A program made the position numbers and the translations under genes. A model generated the notes under the pieces. It worked only from the letters and a program-made list of their open reading frames with translations, made no database searches and was not told the origin of the DNA. A stretch of DNA of 64,000 bases from Entonaema liquescens (lineage: Eukaryota; Ascomycota; Sordariomycetes; Xylariales; Xylariaceae): positions 1,416,001 through 1,480,000 of the forward strand of contig CADCSX010000010.1 in NCBI GenBank assembly GCA_902805475.1. The letters run 5' to 3'. The stretch's first letter is position 1. Each line of letters begins with the position of its first letter. This document shows, one piece after another, positions 1-12,728 of this stretch.

Positions 1-2507
1 CCCGCTCTGTCGTTCCATTCGAAGTTGTCCGTCCGTAAATATCATATATTCTGCAAGGTCTTGGGCACCATATACAACCGTTCGATGTAAGTTGTAAGCG
101 GTATGGAGGGTGGAAAAAGCCTGACCTCCTACCGTACCTGGCAGGTTGGTTGTCGAGTCGGACGTATTATCGTTAATATTGACCAATTTAACCCCACACG
201 AACAATTTATTGTTATTTTGTCGTAGATGAACCGAGTATAATAAACAACTGACCATCGACTCCGAGGTTCCTTTGTTACCAGTAGGACGAGGGAATCCAC
301 TCTCATACATACAATATACGTACGAGTATGGAGTTGGGTAACCTTGAATAACTTGACTCGGACCGGAGTGAAGAAGCCCCGCCAAAAGATTATATAGCGG
401 TCTGGAAGGTTAGGTTAGGTACACTTTCCCGCTAAAAGCTCGCTGCAAGGTATCCGGCCGCCAGTCGGACGGCGTCGCGGACTATTCAAAGTGGAAGCAG
501 CGGCTCCCAACTAAGAATACCAATACAAAGTAGATAATGTACCTACTTACTACACATACCTACCTATTAAGATAGACAATAGAAATAAAACAACCATCTT
601 AAGAGGCAGTTACTACAAGTACCTAGGTAGTCAACATAAGTAAAAAAAGAGGTAGTCACGACCTAAACATCTGGGCATCTAGGCATTTTTTATCAATGAT
701 CTGTCCGACGTCGACTACAACTTCCCTCCCTAATTTCTTATTCGCTACTTGGTACGCCTGAACAAATCTTGGACAACTTGCGCATTGCTCTCTTCCTTCT
801 TTTTTTTTTCTTCCCTTCACCCCCTTCACCCCTTCTTCCAACTTATCACGAAGCTCAGAATTCCAACGTGCTGCATCCATTGTCCAACCCTGATCCAACC
901 GGCTTTCTCCTTTGAGCGCACATACCCGGAACCTCCCCTAAATAAAGCCACATTTCTATTTACAAATCACAAATCGTGCCTAGCGACTGTCAGGCCAATA
1001 TAGCCCGACACCTGTCGTCACCGTCACCAAGGACCTTAGAACCTTGGATCATTAACAAGTATAGCGGGACGTGCCCGTGCCCCTCGTCCTACGTTCTACA
1101 TCGTACGCACGCACGCTCGTCGCGCGCACATAAAATAAAAAGAACGAACCTTACGGCCCTGCGACCTTGCGACCTAGTGCATAGGTAGCCTGACGTTGTA
1201 TAACAATCAGATCAGGTTACTCTTCATATGCCAGGTAAGGGTGTTCCATACCTCGATGCTTCTATGCTTCTATGCTTCTAGGCTTCTATACTTCCATACT
1301 TGTTCTTTATCACCCATCACCCATCGCCTACTACCATAGGTACCTACATATATACATACCTACATACATATACCTACCTACCTACATATAGTCATACATC
1401 ACTCGTACATATCCCCCATACTTATCACATCCAATACCCATACCATTTTTTACCTTACAGGAAGTATCCGTACTCACGCATGTATCTACTACTACCCTAA
1501 TACTACCTAGGTACCCTAATACTGTATGTATGTACGGTGAGACGGCAACCCTCGTTTCTTGGCGCCGCTACCAAAAGCTCCACCAGAGTCTAGCACGTTC
1601 TTCTGACCTCTTCCTTGGCCCCAGGGCCCTTCTCTTGGGATATGTCCCATGTCTTATCTTCCCTTTTTTAACCTTACTCATCACCGTTTGCCGCATCTCA
1701 GACGAAGTAGACGAACAGCTTCTCCCCGCATTTTTCTTTTGCTTTGGTGTATGTATTACCCCCAAAAAGAGAGGAGAAAAGGGGAAAAAATTATTAGACG
1801 GACCAAAATAATAATAGACGGCCCCAAACCTTCGCGATCGTCATCATTATCAACTTCCCTCCCTTCGCACATCTCTTACCTCATCCTCTCCTCCGCAACT
1901 CCCCGGCCTACCTGAAGAGTTGCAATCAATTTCCCCAGCTTCCAACCCCCCCGCCGGATTCAACTGATCAACTGCCGACCCTCATACATGTACAACTTCA
2001 ATCCGCATGGGCCCCGTCGCTGATTCTTCCGACATACAATTTAGATTAATTGCATTGCCTCCAGCCTCAACCTCGCCAGCATAGCCTCTTACGCAACACT
2101 GCTAGTCCTACCTTCGATTCCCGACGTGTCCGTTTGACTGCGACAGCATCCTACCCCATCCTCCATCTCGTCGTCCTCTCCCGCAACTCCCCGACACCTA
2201 CGAAAGACTGGCGCTCACTCTACGCCCTAGCTACAAAGACGGAGAACAAAACGGCTCCCACTTCCTCCGCCGCCCTCCTCCTCTCTGTCCTTGACCGACT
2301 GTTCCATCCTCCCTAGCAGCGAGCTGGACATTGACGAAGAATACTATCTAACCTAACGTTGACTTACGACCGACATATCGGCGGGCGCCTGGGCTTTCTA
2401 TCCAAGTTTTCTGCTTCCGCGTAGATCAACAAGAAAAATTTACAATATTTTGCATCGCAAGGCTGGATTGATATTTACTGAGCACTGTCGACACTGGGCA
2501 CGAGACG
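1..2507. other. Intergenic region upstream of the PPZ gene
   Basis: No convincing coding region is seen on either strand. Open frames here are short, lack family motifs and follow low-complexity DNA. The stretch holds pyrimidine-rich runs (a T/C-rich run near 797-840) and many short TACCTA/TAGGTA words, densest around 530-640 and 1335-1395. The last several hundred bases are C/T-rich on the + strand, as is common for ascomycete promoters and 5' leaders, and probably include the promoter and 5' UTR of the phosphatase gene that starts at 2508. Confidence 0.6.
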
Positions 2508-4205
2508 ATGGGAAACCAAGCGTCCAAAGAGGGGGGGAGCAAGAGCTCAGGCGCATCCTCCGGAGACCGCGCCGAAAACTTGCAATCGTATCCCTCTTTT
2601 GGAAAATCGGAGACCAAGGATTCCACCCGCTCATTTAAGAACCTCCGATCAAAAATCCCTGGTGGTAGCAGGACGGATAGTCCACGAAGCTCGGCGATCA
2701 TATCTAACGGAGATGCCGTCGGAGACAAGTCGGACGCAGCTTCGGTAAAATCTGCGCGGAGCAGTAGATCGAGGAGTGGCCGTGCTGACTCAGTCACTTC
2801 CCCAACATCCCCGCGATCACCAGACTTAGATGATAACCAACCACCCCCTTCTCCTGTCCAATCTGCTTCCATTAGAGCTGGCCATGGCGACATACACGCT
2901 GCTCAGGCCTGTGGCGAGGTGGACCATGTCTCCGATCAACCACCCTCCGGAGTCGTGAACCCGAACCCGCATATACAGCAGCAGCCTGGAGCGCCTATCT
3001 TGGTCAAGAAAGAGAATACTATTAACCCCATTATATCTGTGCCGGGAACACCCTCGAAGGATGATTCGCCCACCGGAGTTGCTATGAGTGATATCAAGGA
3101 TATCGACCTTGATGATTTCATTAAGCGGCTCCTAGACGCTGCATACGCCGGGAAGGTGACGAAGAGTGTGTGCCTCAAGAACGCCGAGATCGTTGCTATC
3201 TGCCAGAGGGCCCGGGAATGTTTTCTATCCCAGCCCGCTCTCCTAGAGCTTGATGCGCCGGTCAAGATTGTTGGCGACGTTCACGGCCAGTATACCGACC
3301 TAATTAGAATGTTCGAGATGTGCGGCTTTCCGCCGAGTGCGAACTACCTTTTCCTCGGAGACTACGTCGATAGGGGCAAGCAATCCTTGGAGACGATCCT
3401 ACTTCTGCTATGCTACAAACTCAAGTATCCCGAAAATTTCTTCCTACTGAGGGGGAACCACGAATGTGCCAACGTTACGAGGGTCTACGGATTTTACGAC
3501 GAATGCAAGCGAAGGTGCAACGTCAAGATTTGGAAGACGTTCATCGACTGCTTCAATACCCTTCCGATCGCTGCCATTGTCGCTGGAAAGATATTCTGTG
3601 TTCACGGTGGGCTGTCCCCGGCCCTAAGTCATATGGACGATATCCGTAACATCGCTCGTCCTACTGATGTCCCTGATTATGGTCTCCTTAACGACTTGCT
3701 ATGGTCCGATCCAGCCGACATGGAAGCAGACTGGGAGGCCAATGAGAGAGGCGTTAGCTACTGTTTTGGCAAGAGGGTTATCACTGACTTCCTAGCCACG
3801 CACGACTTCGACCTCGTTTGCAGAGCACATATGGTCGTCGAAGACGGCTACGAGTTTTTTAATGATAGAGTTTTAGTCACCGTCTTCAGTGCACCAAACG
3901 TAAGAGTACCCCGTCCATCCATAATACTATATACTAACTATTTTTATGCTAGTATTGCGGCGAATTTGATAACTGGGGAGCTGTCATGTCTGTATCTTCG
4001 GAGCTTTTGTGCAGTTTCGAGCTTTTGAAGCCACTCGACTCCTCTGCGCTTAAGAGTCATATCAAGAAAGGCCGAAACAAGCGGAACAACCTGCTGAACA
4101 GTCCGGTACGTGATAATTCACATCTTAAAGCCATTCCTATGCGCTTACATTATAACTGACACTACTCTTCACTAGCCGGCTGCCGTATATCCTCAGAGCG
4201 TATAA
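2508..4205 (+). CDS. ppz1: Serine/threonine protein phosphatase PP-Z (Ppz1-type PP1-like)
   Basis: Predicted to dephosphorylate Ser/Thr residues. In yeasts Ppz enzymes control K+/Na+ homeostasis and wall integrity under Hal3-type inhibitors. I join three exons: 2508-3899, 3953-4105 and 4176-4205, giving 524 aa. The first intron has a GTAAGA donor and a TACTAAC branch site; the second has a GTACGT donor. The join restores the PPP motif SAPNYCGEFDNWG. The protein starts MGNQASK, an N-myristoylation signal typical of Ppz. A Ser/Pro/Arg-rich, probably disordered extension (about residues 10-195) precedes the PPP domain (about 200-500). The metal/phosphate motifs are intact: GDVHG (256-260), GDYVDRG (284-290), GNHE (316-319) and HGGLS (366-370). 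The short tail ends AAVYPQSV. Plain PP1 lacks the long myristoylated N-terminus, so Ppz is the better call. Confidence 0.95.
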
Positions 4206-5725
4206 AATCTTCACCGGATGGCTTCACAAGAGAAGGCCTTTGTGAAGTAACCATACCGATAAATTCATTTCACATAGAAACGAGTTGAAGAACCCCAAGG
4301 GTTAAAGTATGGACCAGAGATGCATCCTTACGCCTACGGGCCTTCTCTCGTTTCAAATCATGACACCCTAGAAGACAATCAAGAATTGCCGTGTGTGAGG
4401 GAAGGGACAGGATTTAGTGGCAAGCCCTGACACCAGAGTCAAACTTAGCCCGGTCAAACCAACCTCAAGGCAGTCTGTGCCGTGGGAATGGGAGGCAAGG
4501 GTGTAGCAATCCTTGCAAACGAGAGCAAGCCAGAAACGGTTCTGCTCGAGGAAGAATAGCTGTCGAAAATTCGCTGGAGCTCGGGAAAGTCTTATTATTT
4601 ACCTATGTCCCGATAGCTAAGGGAGTCTAGGAAGCAATCTGATTCCTTCCCATATTCTTTAGGAAGGAAAAGGGGGTTCATGAAAGGTTGGATGGCGCGT
4701 TGCTAATTAGTACAGTCCTTGATGTTATTGTGTACAGTATCAAGGTTTCGGTTTGGTTAATTACTACGAATCAAGTATGCTCGGAGTCCGCGCATGAGTT
4801 ATTGAGGGCCAGATGGTCCCAGGCAAACAATGCAAAGCAAATCAAGCAATTACTAGGATTAGGTAGTTAATGAAAACTCGGGTGGTTTTTTTTTGTTGTA
4901 TTAAATGCATCTGTATGTTGGAGGTTGTTTCTTATGGGATTGATATGGTGTTTAGTTATAACTGCTATGTATTCTGAACAAAGTCAAGTAACGTGGACCA
5001 TGATAAATGTGTTGAAAATTCAAGTAATCATTCTAGTATTCGATATTCGCTGAGGTACAAATTAGGGAGTTTGCCTTGTTTCTTCCGTGGCTTATGCTAT
5101 TCGGTTTTGATCTAGCCTAGGCATATAATACCACAAGTTGAAAAGGTTGCATCTAGTATAGTAGGTAGGTAGAATCCAAAGCCGAGAAAATCTATTTGAT
5201 TTCCTACGTCGCAGGTAAACACAGGGGGGGATGAAAAAAGGGGAGATATGTGTTATGGAAGATTGGGTGGGTAGAGGTTCGATTCTAGGACTAGAAAATT
5301 ACAATTGGATTTAATTGTCGAAAACAGTTCACTGTTCAATAGTTACATCCGAGTTCTCAACTATAGCACCAAATTAGATAAATGCATTGTTGAATTACTG
5401 TACTAACTTGGTATTAAGAGTGCTTAAGGACCTCGTAGCGAACAAAACAGAACAGAACATTAGACTATGTTTGCGAGTAGCTCCATGATGCTATACAAAT
5501 GCCACGTCTACTAGTCGCGCCTGTGAACGCTATTATACATCTCCCTAAGAGCAATAAGTTGGAGATTATGATACATGGGAAGTAGGTAGGAGCTTGCTTG
5601 TACCGTGGATGTTATCCTGAACCGAATCGGATAGTGGGTGGGAGAAGCTTCGCGGTCTCAATGGAGGACCTATGAAACTGGTTCAGCCATACTGAATAGA
5701 ATAATCATTAAGAGAAGACCTCGGC
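4206..5725. other. Intergenic region between PPZ and KMT6
   Basis: This is the space between two convergent genes (PPZ on +, KMT6 on -), so it should hold both 3' UTRs. I see no supported coding region. A 60-codon frame near 4690-4870 has no recognisable motif. A GTAGGTAGGTAG run lies near 5161-5172. Confidence 0.6.
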
Positions 5726-8700
5726 CTAGTCGTCGTACCTAGCAGGTCTACGCCTGGTTCGTGAGCGGTCAATCGGTAATTCGTCATCGCTATCATCGGA
5801 ACCACCACCGGCGTGCCTGACTCCGTCGCTATCCTCCCAACTTCCGCCGTTATATTCGTCATCACCACTTGCACCTTTCCTTCCGCGTTCTCTTCTAGAC
5901 GTTGGCCTCATGTCCGAGTCGGATAAGTCGAGCCCGGGGTATATGATGCCCGAATCCGGTGTTGACAATGGGCTGGATTCTACCATGTCTTTGGCTTGTC
6001 TTCGTGTTCGCATCAGGGATGGGGTACTTTCGCCGGCGGCAGAGCCTGAATCGAGCTCGAGCCTAGCTTCCGTGTGCTTAAACCGGCTGCTCCCTTGTGC
6101 GCTACCTGGAACGCTGTCCTGGACAGCATTCTGTGCGCCCCCTATGACAACCGTGTCCCCTTCGCCTCCTTTGGCCCCGATATTAGCTTCTTTCTCACGC
6201 ATTGCCTTCTCCTGCATTTCTTTTTCGCGCATCTCTTTTTCTTTAATATGCTTCGGCTTCCGGCCACGGCGCTTTGGCGTGTGTACGGGTTTGCTCTCTA
6301 CCACCAACGCTTTGTCAATTTCTTCTAGTGTAGCATCGTCAAGGAGTCTTCGTGGCTTCTTACGTTGCCGCTTCGGCGTTAACTCAAGTTCATTGTCTTC
6401 GTCCAACGCTTCCTCAGTCTCTTCGCGCCTGGCAGCCGGTGCTGGGAAACTCTTCCTAGCCTTTGGCGCCGCTCCCAGTCGCTTTCTTAAGCGCGACGGT
6501 TTACGAGTGGGCGATCCCTCACCAACGTTCGCCATTACATCGTTTTGAGAATCAGTCCCAGGGCGATACTCGCGCTCATCTAAGTCTTCTTCGTCGAAAA
6601 TACCACGCTTACGCTTACGTCCCTTAGCAATATTGATGCTGGGGAGTGGCTCTTCCGAGGGTTCAAGAGCTTCGTCATCGTCTTCCGGTTCTGAATCGAC
6701 TTTAGCAAATGTCTTCTTTGGTTTCCGGCCTGGTTTACGCCCTGGCTTTCTGCCTGGCTTGCGACCAGGTTTCTTCCTCGGCTTTTCAATGTCATCCTGG
6801 GCCTTTTTGCGGGCTTGTTCTTTAGCTTTACGTCGCTTTTTCTCGGCCTTTTCTTCTTGTAAAAGCTTCTTAGTCAGATTTGGGAAGTTCTCGCCGTAAT
6901 GAAAAAACAACTCTTCTCCAGCCTTTATGTCCCGCAAAGATGTAAATTTGATGCGATATTCACCATTAACGTAGAGAATTCTCGGAGTGACATTACAGTT
7001 GGTCTCCTGGTGGTTGATATACCGACTGAGATTGCCGTAAATAGCTGCATCAACCCAGATGCCTTCCTGTTCTAGCAAGGTAAAGAGGTATGATGAATTA
7101 GATGACTCGTCAAATACGTCTCCACGACGCGCCTCGCGGCGAACACCTTCGTCCTGACTGATAAGCTCACCGACATATTCGATGACAAACTCATCTTGGG
7201 CAATATCCTCGGTAGCGAAAAGTCCATAGCCGGCAATCTTAGATTTCCCAAGCATGACTGACTTTGACCTGCCTCGCTGAAGCGCGCAGTTTTGGCATCC
7301 AGTGGCATGTAAAGCATCATTATCCGCGTTTGCTGGGTTGGCTCTCTCGGAAGCGCCACAGCTTCCACATAGAACAGGATCGCATTCGCGATTGAGCTGC
7401 ACACAGATGCAAGGCCGGTCTTTTTGCTTTGAGACGCACGTCTTCCCATGAGAGTGACAGGCGCAACCGGTGAACTTGCTAGCACAGGTTGCTGCTGTAC
7501 ATCGACAGAAGCGCTCACACATCAAACGGTTCTGGACGCACCTACAGTTCTTCATTGTGCAAGGACCTTCGTGGTTACATGGGTCGAAACAGTCCTTCCT
7601 CTGGTGCTCATGGGTATTGGTATGATCTTGCCAATCCCCTATGAGCATTTTCTTTTTCCTGTCATACCAAGGCAGCGGTTTCACCTGAACCTGTGGTACC
7701 GGGTCTGCACTAGAAATGGACAGGTCAAGCTTATCGAGCTGGCGGCTAACATCCCAGCAGGGTCGTCCAGTGGCTACAGAAGCAGCGCATTGGACCGGTA
7801 TATTCGTGTTGCTCAACGTAGAGAAGAACGACCTAAGGAGCATTATTTCGCTCTCATTCCATGCACGGGCTCGTGTTCCCGGACGTCCATTCAGATAGCA
7901 GTCGGCACCGCAAGGTTTTATTGTTTTGCGAGATGTAGGGCTACCTTCGATTTTTTCCTTGGGTTTCTGTGCAAGCTGTTGGCGAATCATAGGGGATAAG
8001 CCGCCAACTACCTCGATAGAGAATCGCTTCCGTTCGTTATCGACACCGTATTCGCCATGCTCGCAGGAATGGCTAGTGCATATTAAGCAACCAAGTAGTG
8101 CGTACGTCTCGAGAAAAGATTCAACTGTTGCCTGCTCTTCGGTGACTTTCGATTGGCTCGGAGTGTCCTTCATCCATTTCTTAGAATCGACAATGGTATC
8201 AACCGATTTATCTAGTAGGAGGACGTCACGAAGGGGCACGGCGCGCTCGCGCAGAAGAGGCGAGTTAAAGACCCGATCAAATGCCTCCGTGAAAATTCTG
8301 ACGGCCTTGGCCGACCGCGGAGACCCAGGCTCATCGTTGTATGAGTTCAAGATACTCGACTTTTGCTGAGGAGTGACATTATCACTCTGACTGGCCATGT
8401 ACCGGATGAGGGTAGTCTTGGTACAACTCTCAACATTAAGGCCAAGCCTATCGAGCCAAGAATCAAGATATAATAGTAAGGTAGTCGCGCGCTCTTTTTG
8501 GATGGTTTTAGTTACCTTTTGATGTCTACTTAGGGTAGCAAACCCAGATGTCTTGTCCATGTTTTCCAAATTTTCCAGCCAGCGGCGGTAGACGCCTTCT
8601 TCATTATCTGCTAGATCTCGTAGATGGGGAACGTAAGTAAGCATGGTATTTGGGGAAAGGATATTCTTCCTAATTTCAACGTGATGGAAGCTGTAAGACG

Positions 8701-9684
8701 GGACCTTCTCGGCATCGGTCTTGATGCATATAACCTGATGGTTCTCTTTCTTCTCTTGTTTCCCGGACCTTCCATGACCAAATTGCTATACGTTTGTTAG
8801 CCTCTGCTATCTATTCTGGATGAGATCCGGACTCTAGGATCTTGGGTGATGTGAACAATAAGTCCTTGGGGACAAACCTTATACTTGATTTTTATCGTAT
8901 CTGATGGCTTTCCAATGCCTTCTAACGGGGCGCGTTTCATATCTGCAAACCAATCCTTCTTACTCGTGAACTGCTGTTTAGGCGCTTCCTTCTTCCAAGC
9001 CATATGAATTAGACGAGCAGTGAGTTTTGCTCCGTCTGTACCAATCTCTTCCGAGAAGCCGCGTAAAGCCGTCACAACCTCGTCGATGGACCAGGAAGAT
9101 TTTCTCGGAGTCTGAATTTTAGGTGTTCGATGAGTTGCAGGCGCATGCCGCTGACTTGACGAAGGCGTAGCATCTAAGCCATTCCTGGAGCCGCCGCTTG
9201 ATCTAACTGGTAACGAAGCAGTTCTGCCATCTTGGTCCCCATGCTTTGATGCAGACCCCCTAGCGGAGGTGGGAGGAGTTGCAGCACGAATAGACATAGA
9301 CATAGAACGTTCCTCTATAGATGCGGGCTCTTGCTGTTCGGGTGACCTTCCCAACGTATGTGTTCCAGATTGAGATTCAGGCCGCGATGGTTGCGATAGT
9401 TGCGAGGGCAAGTGTGACTGCGACTGGTCTTGAGACATAGCTTCCAAGGCATTGGATTCATCAGAATCCGAAATAACAGCGATTAAGTCAATGAAAGCCC
9501 TCTTCTTCTCCGTCTCCGTCTCCATCTCGGTGAAACACCCGCTGTCAGGCGAAACGCCCTCAGCTTTGTCCTCGCCTTCACTTCCCAATCTTAGACTGGT
9601 ATGCTCCCAGGACCCTAGCTCTTGCCCTTGTCTTCGTCCTCGAGTCTACCAAGGACGCTGCTGATATGACAGTACTCCACCCAT
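5726..9684 (-). CDS. kmt6: Histone H3K27 methyltransferase, EZH2/KMT6 family (PRC2 catalytic subunit)
   Basis: Likely the catalytic subunit of Polycomb repressive complex 2, trimethylating H3K27 to form facultative heterochromatin (SET-7 in Neurospora, KMT6 in Fusarium). The main exon, 8785-5726, joins an upstream exon ending at 8878 through a 92-nt intron (8877-8786) with a GTTTGT donor, CTAAC branch and TATAG acceptor; phases agree. The order is an N-terminal region, a cysteine-rich pre-SET CXC domain (about residues 650-753; CX-type cysteine runs such as CRCVQNRLMCERFCRC) and a SET domain (about 757-890; GYGLFA, RYINH, ELFFHYGENF). A long basic and acidic tail follows with four tandem GRKP units resembling AT-hooks. 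The 5' end is uncertain: no in-frame ATG follows the in-frame TAG at 9648-9646. A tentative first exon 9684-9650 spliced over 9649-9596 (GTAGAC donor, CCAG acceptor) restores the frame and gives about 1270 aa. Confidence 0.9.
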
Positions 9685-11378
9685 TTCCTCCTGTCTATTA
9701 TGAGTGAGTGAATATGGTCCCGAAGATGAGGGTTGTGGCTGTTGGGACCTAGATGTAAACGCGTCTCAAATGATTATAAGAATATCTTAATAAGAATATC
9801 TTAAAAAGGGGTTGGATCCAATAGTTACAATGGAAAACTAGGGCCCCAGGTGGTATGAATCACAAGTAAAATAAACCATTCAATAGAGAAACTTACTATA
9901 GAAGCTTTGAAAAGTCGAGATGATATTGAATTAATTAATAGTTATGAGAAATTGTGAATTTTATAAGTCCTGATTGACGCGTCGATAAGATGAGACGACA
10001 CGAGATGAGCTAAGGTACTGCTATCCTTATCTAATCGCTTCTATGTAATAGGAGTGTGGCTTCCACCCTTGTGGCTAGTACGTACCTCTCGCCCCTATAA
10101 GAGCCATCCAATTGGCGATTGCTCATTGCAACTGCCACCATAACGACAAGGCGTTAAAGACCTACAACCTATTGAATTATATTAATTAGGCCCGCGCTCT
10201 ATTTATTAACTACATGTAGCTGGATTATAATAAGGACCCTCCTTAAGTACATAGTTACTTAAAGTTAGTACCAGTTAGTTACCTAATAATGATATTGTTA
10301 AATACTTATGCCAGAGAGTACAAATCTCAGACTTCTATATCCAAAGAGCAGTCTTACGTAAACCGTATCTACTGATTGGCACTATTGGTGTTGGAATTCA
10401 TATTTATCATTCATCAATCAATTACTATAAGTGATGTAGTGATGTTATATACATAATAGTAACCGGACTAAAAATTCATTGCTACTACCTATGCAATCCG
10501 CTGATTAAACTTTCCTTCCGAGTCAAGCAACAGCACATGTTCAGCTCTAAGAGAGCTACATATGTACTAGTGCGTTTCTTAGACAATAGCTAATTTGTAC
10601 GCATGCGATCCGTAATGAATGTTTAAGTGGAAGCACCCTTTTGAAGACGGGTGTGAGCTCAAGACTTGTGTGCCCCAAAGAACAAGATCGGAGCTAGAGA
10701 TACGCTACCCGTTAGCTCGTTTACCATATTAGTATTAGCGCATGACGCTACGAGCTGGAAAAACACAATTTGGCAGTGATGACGTAGCAGTAAGGGACCA
10801 GCTCTCTTTTTATTCCCACTTTTCCCATTGTCTAAGCTCTTTGGCTCCTTACAACCAGAGCAGCCAGACAGCCCAAACCTCATTAGAGCCCCAATGCACC
10901 CATGGGGCCACTGGAACATCATCCCCCATCTTACCATCCAACCATCCAACCCATCTTCCATTCTTAAATTCTTAAATAGTAAAAAAAAAAAAGAAAAAAA
11001 AAAAGGTGTGTGTACCTTACGTATGTGATCGCCCAAGACCCAAATTCGTCCGTCTCTTTTAAAAACGAAGATCGCAAGAACTAAAAAGTTACATCCACAC
11101 TTTCATCAATTCCCTTACCTTTTTGGAGTATCGCATTTCCGCATTCCGCCACATTCCCGTTTATCAGCTCCAGTCTTCCTAATACGAATATAGCAGAGCC
11201 CATTAACCATTAACCATTAACCATCAACCATCAACCGTCTCATCGCATTCTCCACCAAAGTCGCCGAGACTCTCACACCATCCTTAGCATCAGAGCTGTG
11301 ACCTCCGAGCCACCTTTTTTCTAGCATCACCGTAATTAACTAGTCAACTAGTCATTTATCACCAATCCGTATATCACA
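9685..11378. other. Shared upstream region of KMT6 and PIL1
   Basis: The two flanking genes diverge from here, so this 1.7 kb should contain both promoters. The part from about 9770 to 10640 is AT-rich with no coding signal. The part nearest PIL1 has an A-rich tract (about 10981-11004) and C/T-rich sequence on the + strand, as in many strongly expressed fungal genes. A short repeat of ATTAACC/ATCAACC words occurs at about 11201-11236. Frames here have no motifs and are not called as genes. Confidence 0.55.
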
Positions 11379-12728
11379 ATGCATCGGACGTATTCTATGC
11401 GACAGACTCGGGCGCCAACCGCCTCGCAGATCCAAGTAAGCCCATGTCGTTCTAGTCAATGCGCCTTAAGGCAGACACATAACGTTAACCTCATCACCGC
11501 AGAACCCCCCTCCCCCGCCATCGTCCACTAAGTCAGGTAGGCTATTCGGAAGAGGCGGGTTTGGTAAGTTTCTCCAGCATCATCTTGACAATGCGACAAC
11601 CTCGTCCATAGTAGCAACCGGGTATTTTGGGGAAGAAACCAATCCACTAACAGATGTATCAAGGACATGCGCTCCGCCGGAATGCCGCTGGCGCTTTCGG
11701 GCCCGACCTAGCCAAGAAGTTAACCCAACTCGTCAAGATGGAAAAGAACGTGATGAGGAGTTTGGAACTTGTCGCAAAGGAACGCATGGAAGTTGCTGTA
11801 TGTAGAGCTTTTCTTCGGATACCCACGCCTGCTAATATGTTCTCTCCAGCAACAACTCTCTCTCTGGGGTGAAGCTGGCGACGAAGACGTCTCTGACGTC
11901 ACCGACAAGCTTGGTGTACTCATCTATGAAATCGGCGAACTTGAGGACCAGTACGTCGATCGCTATGATCAATACCGTGTGACCATGAAGAGTATCAGGA
12001 ACATCGAGGCATCTGTACAACCTAGCCGAGACCGTAGGTGCCGTTAAAAGAACCCACTATAGGGACCCACGTCAGCTAACACCTTAGTAGGAAAGCAGAA
12101 GATTGCCGATCAGATCGCCCAGCTCAAATACAAAGAGCCCAACTCGCCTAAGATCGTTGTTCTAGAGCAGGAACTTGTTCGCGCGGAAGCCGAGTCACTT
12201 GTTGCTGAGGCTCAGCTATCCAACATTACCCGCGAGAAGCTAAAGGCAGCATATTCCTACCAGTTCGACGCCCTGCAAGAGCACTGTGAGAAAGTCGCAA
12301 TCATCGCCGGCTACGGAAAGCACTTACTTGAATTGATCGACGATACGCCCGTGACCCCTGGCGAGACACGTGCCGCATATGACGGCTACGAGGCCAGCAA
12401 GGCTATTATTCAGGACTGTGAAGATGCGCTAACTAACTGGGTGTCATCAAACGCAGCCGTGAACCCGAAGCTATCCACTAGGGCCCGCACACTCTCCATG
12501 CGCCGCCGCAACAACATCAAAGCCCGATCAGAAGGTCTAGATCTGTCCGCCCAAGACGTGCCGCTTAACGACCGTGAGTCCTGGGTCGCAGCTGGAGAGC
12601 ACCGAAACCACGAGTATGAGGATGAGGAAGAGCCGGAGGATGATCAGGCCCATTCCGTGCTGGATTCCGACAGCGGCCTGAACGGTGAACAGCAGCACCG
12701 AGGTCGCGCCCCGGAGATGGCCGCCTAG
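11379..12728 (+). CDS. pil1: Eisosome core component Pil1/Lsp1 (BAR-domain protein)
   Basis: Pil1/Lsp1 proteins form the curved scaffold of eisosomes under the plasma membrane, shape MCC furrows and bind PI(4,5)P2. I join five exons: 11379-11435, 11503-11563, 11664-11797, 11850-12033 and 12091-12728, giving 357 aa. Donors are GTAAGC, GTAAGT, GTATGT and GTAGGT. The join gives the conserved start MHRTYSMRQTRAPTAS, then a Pro-rich and Gly-rich segment, then AGAFGPDLAKKLTQLVKMEKN. The BAR domain follows (about residues 55-270; GVLIYEIGELEDQYVDRYDQ, EASVQPSRDRKQKI, YKEPNSPKIVVLEQELVRAE). The acidic, variable C-terminal tail is typical. Length fits fungal Pil1 (about 300-360 aa). Pil1 and Lsp1 cannot be separated from this sequence. 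Confidence 0.95.

Noticed and set aside
5265..5300. Possible tRNA B box (GGTTCGATTCT)
   Set aside because: No matching A box, acceptor stem or cloverleaf could be built around it.
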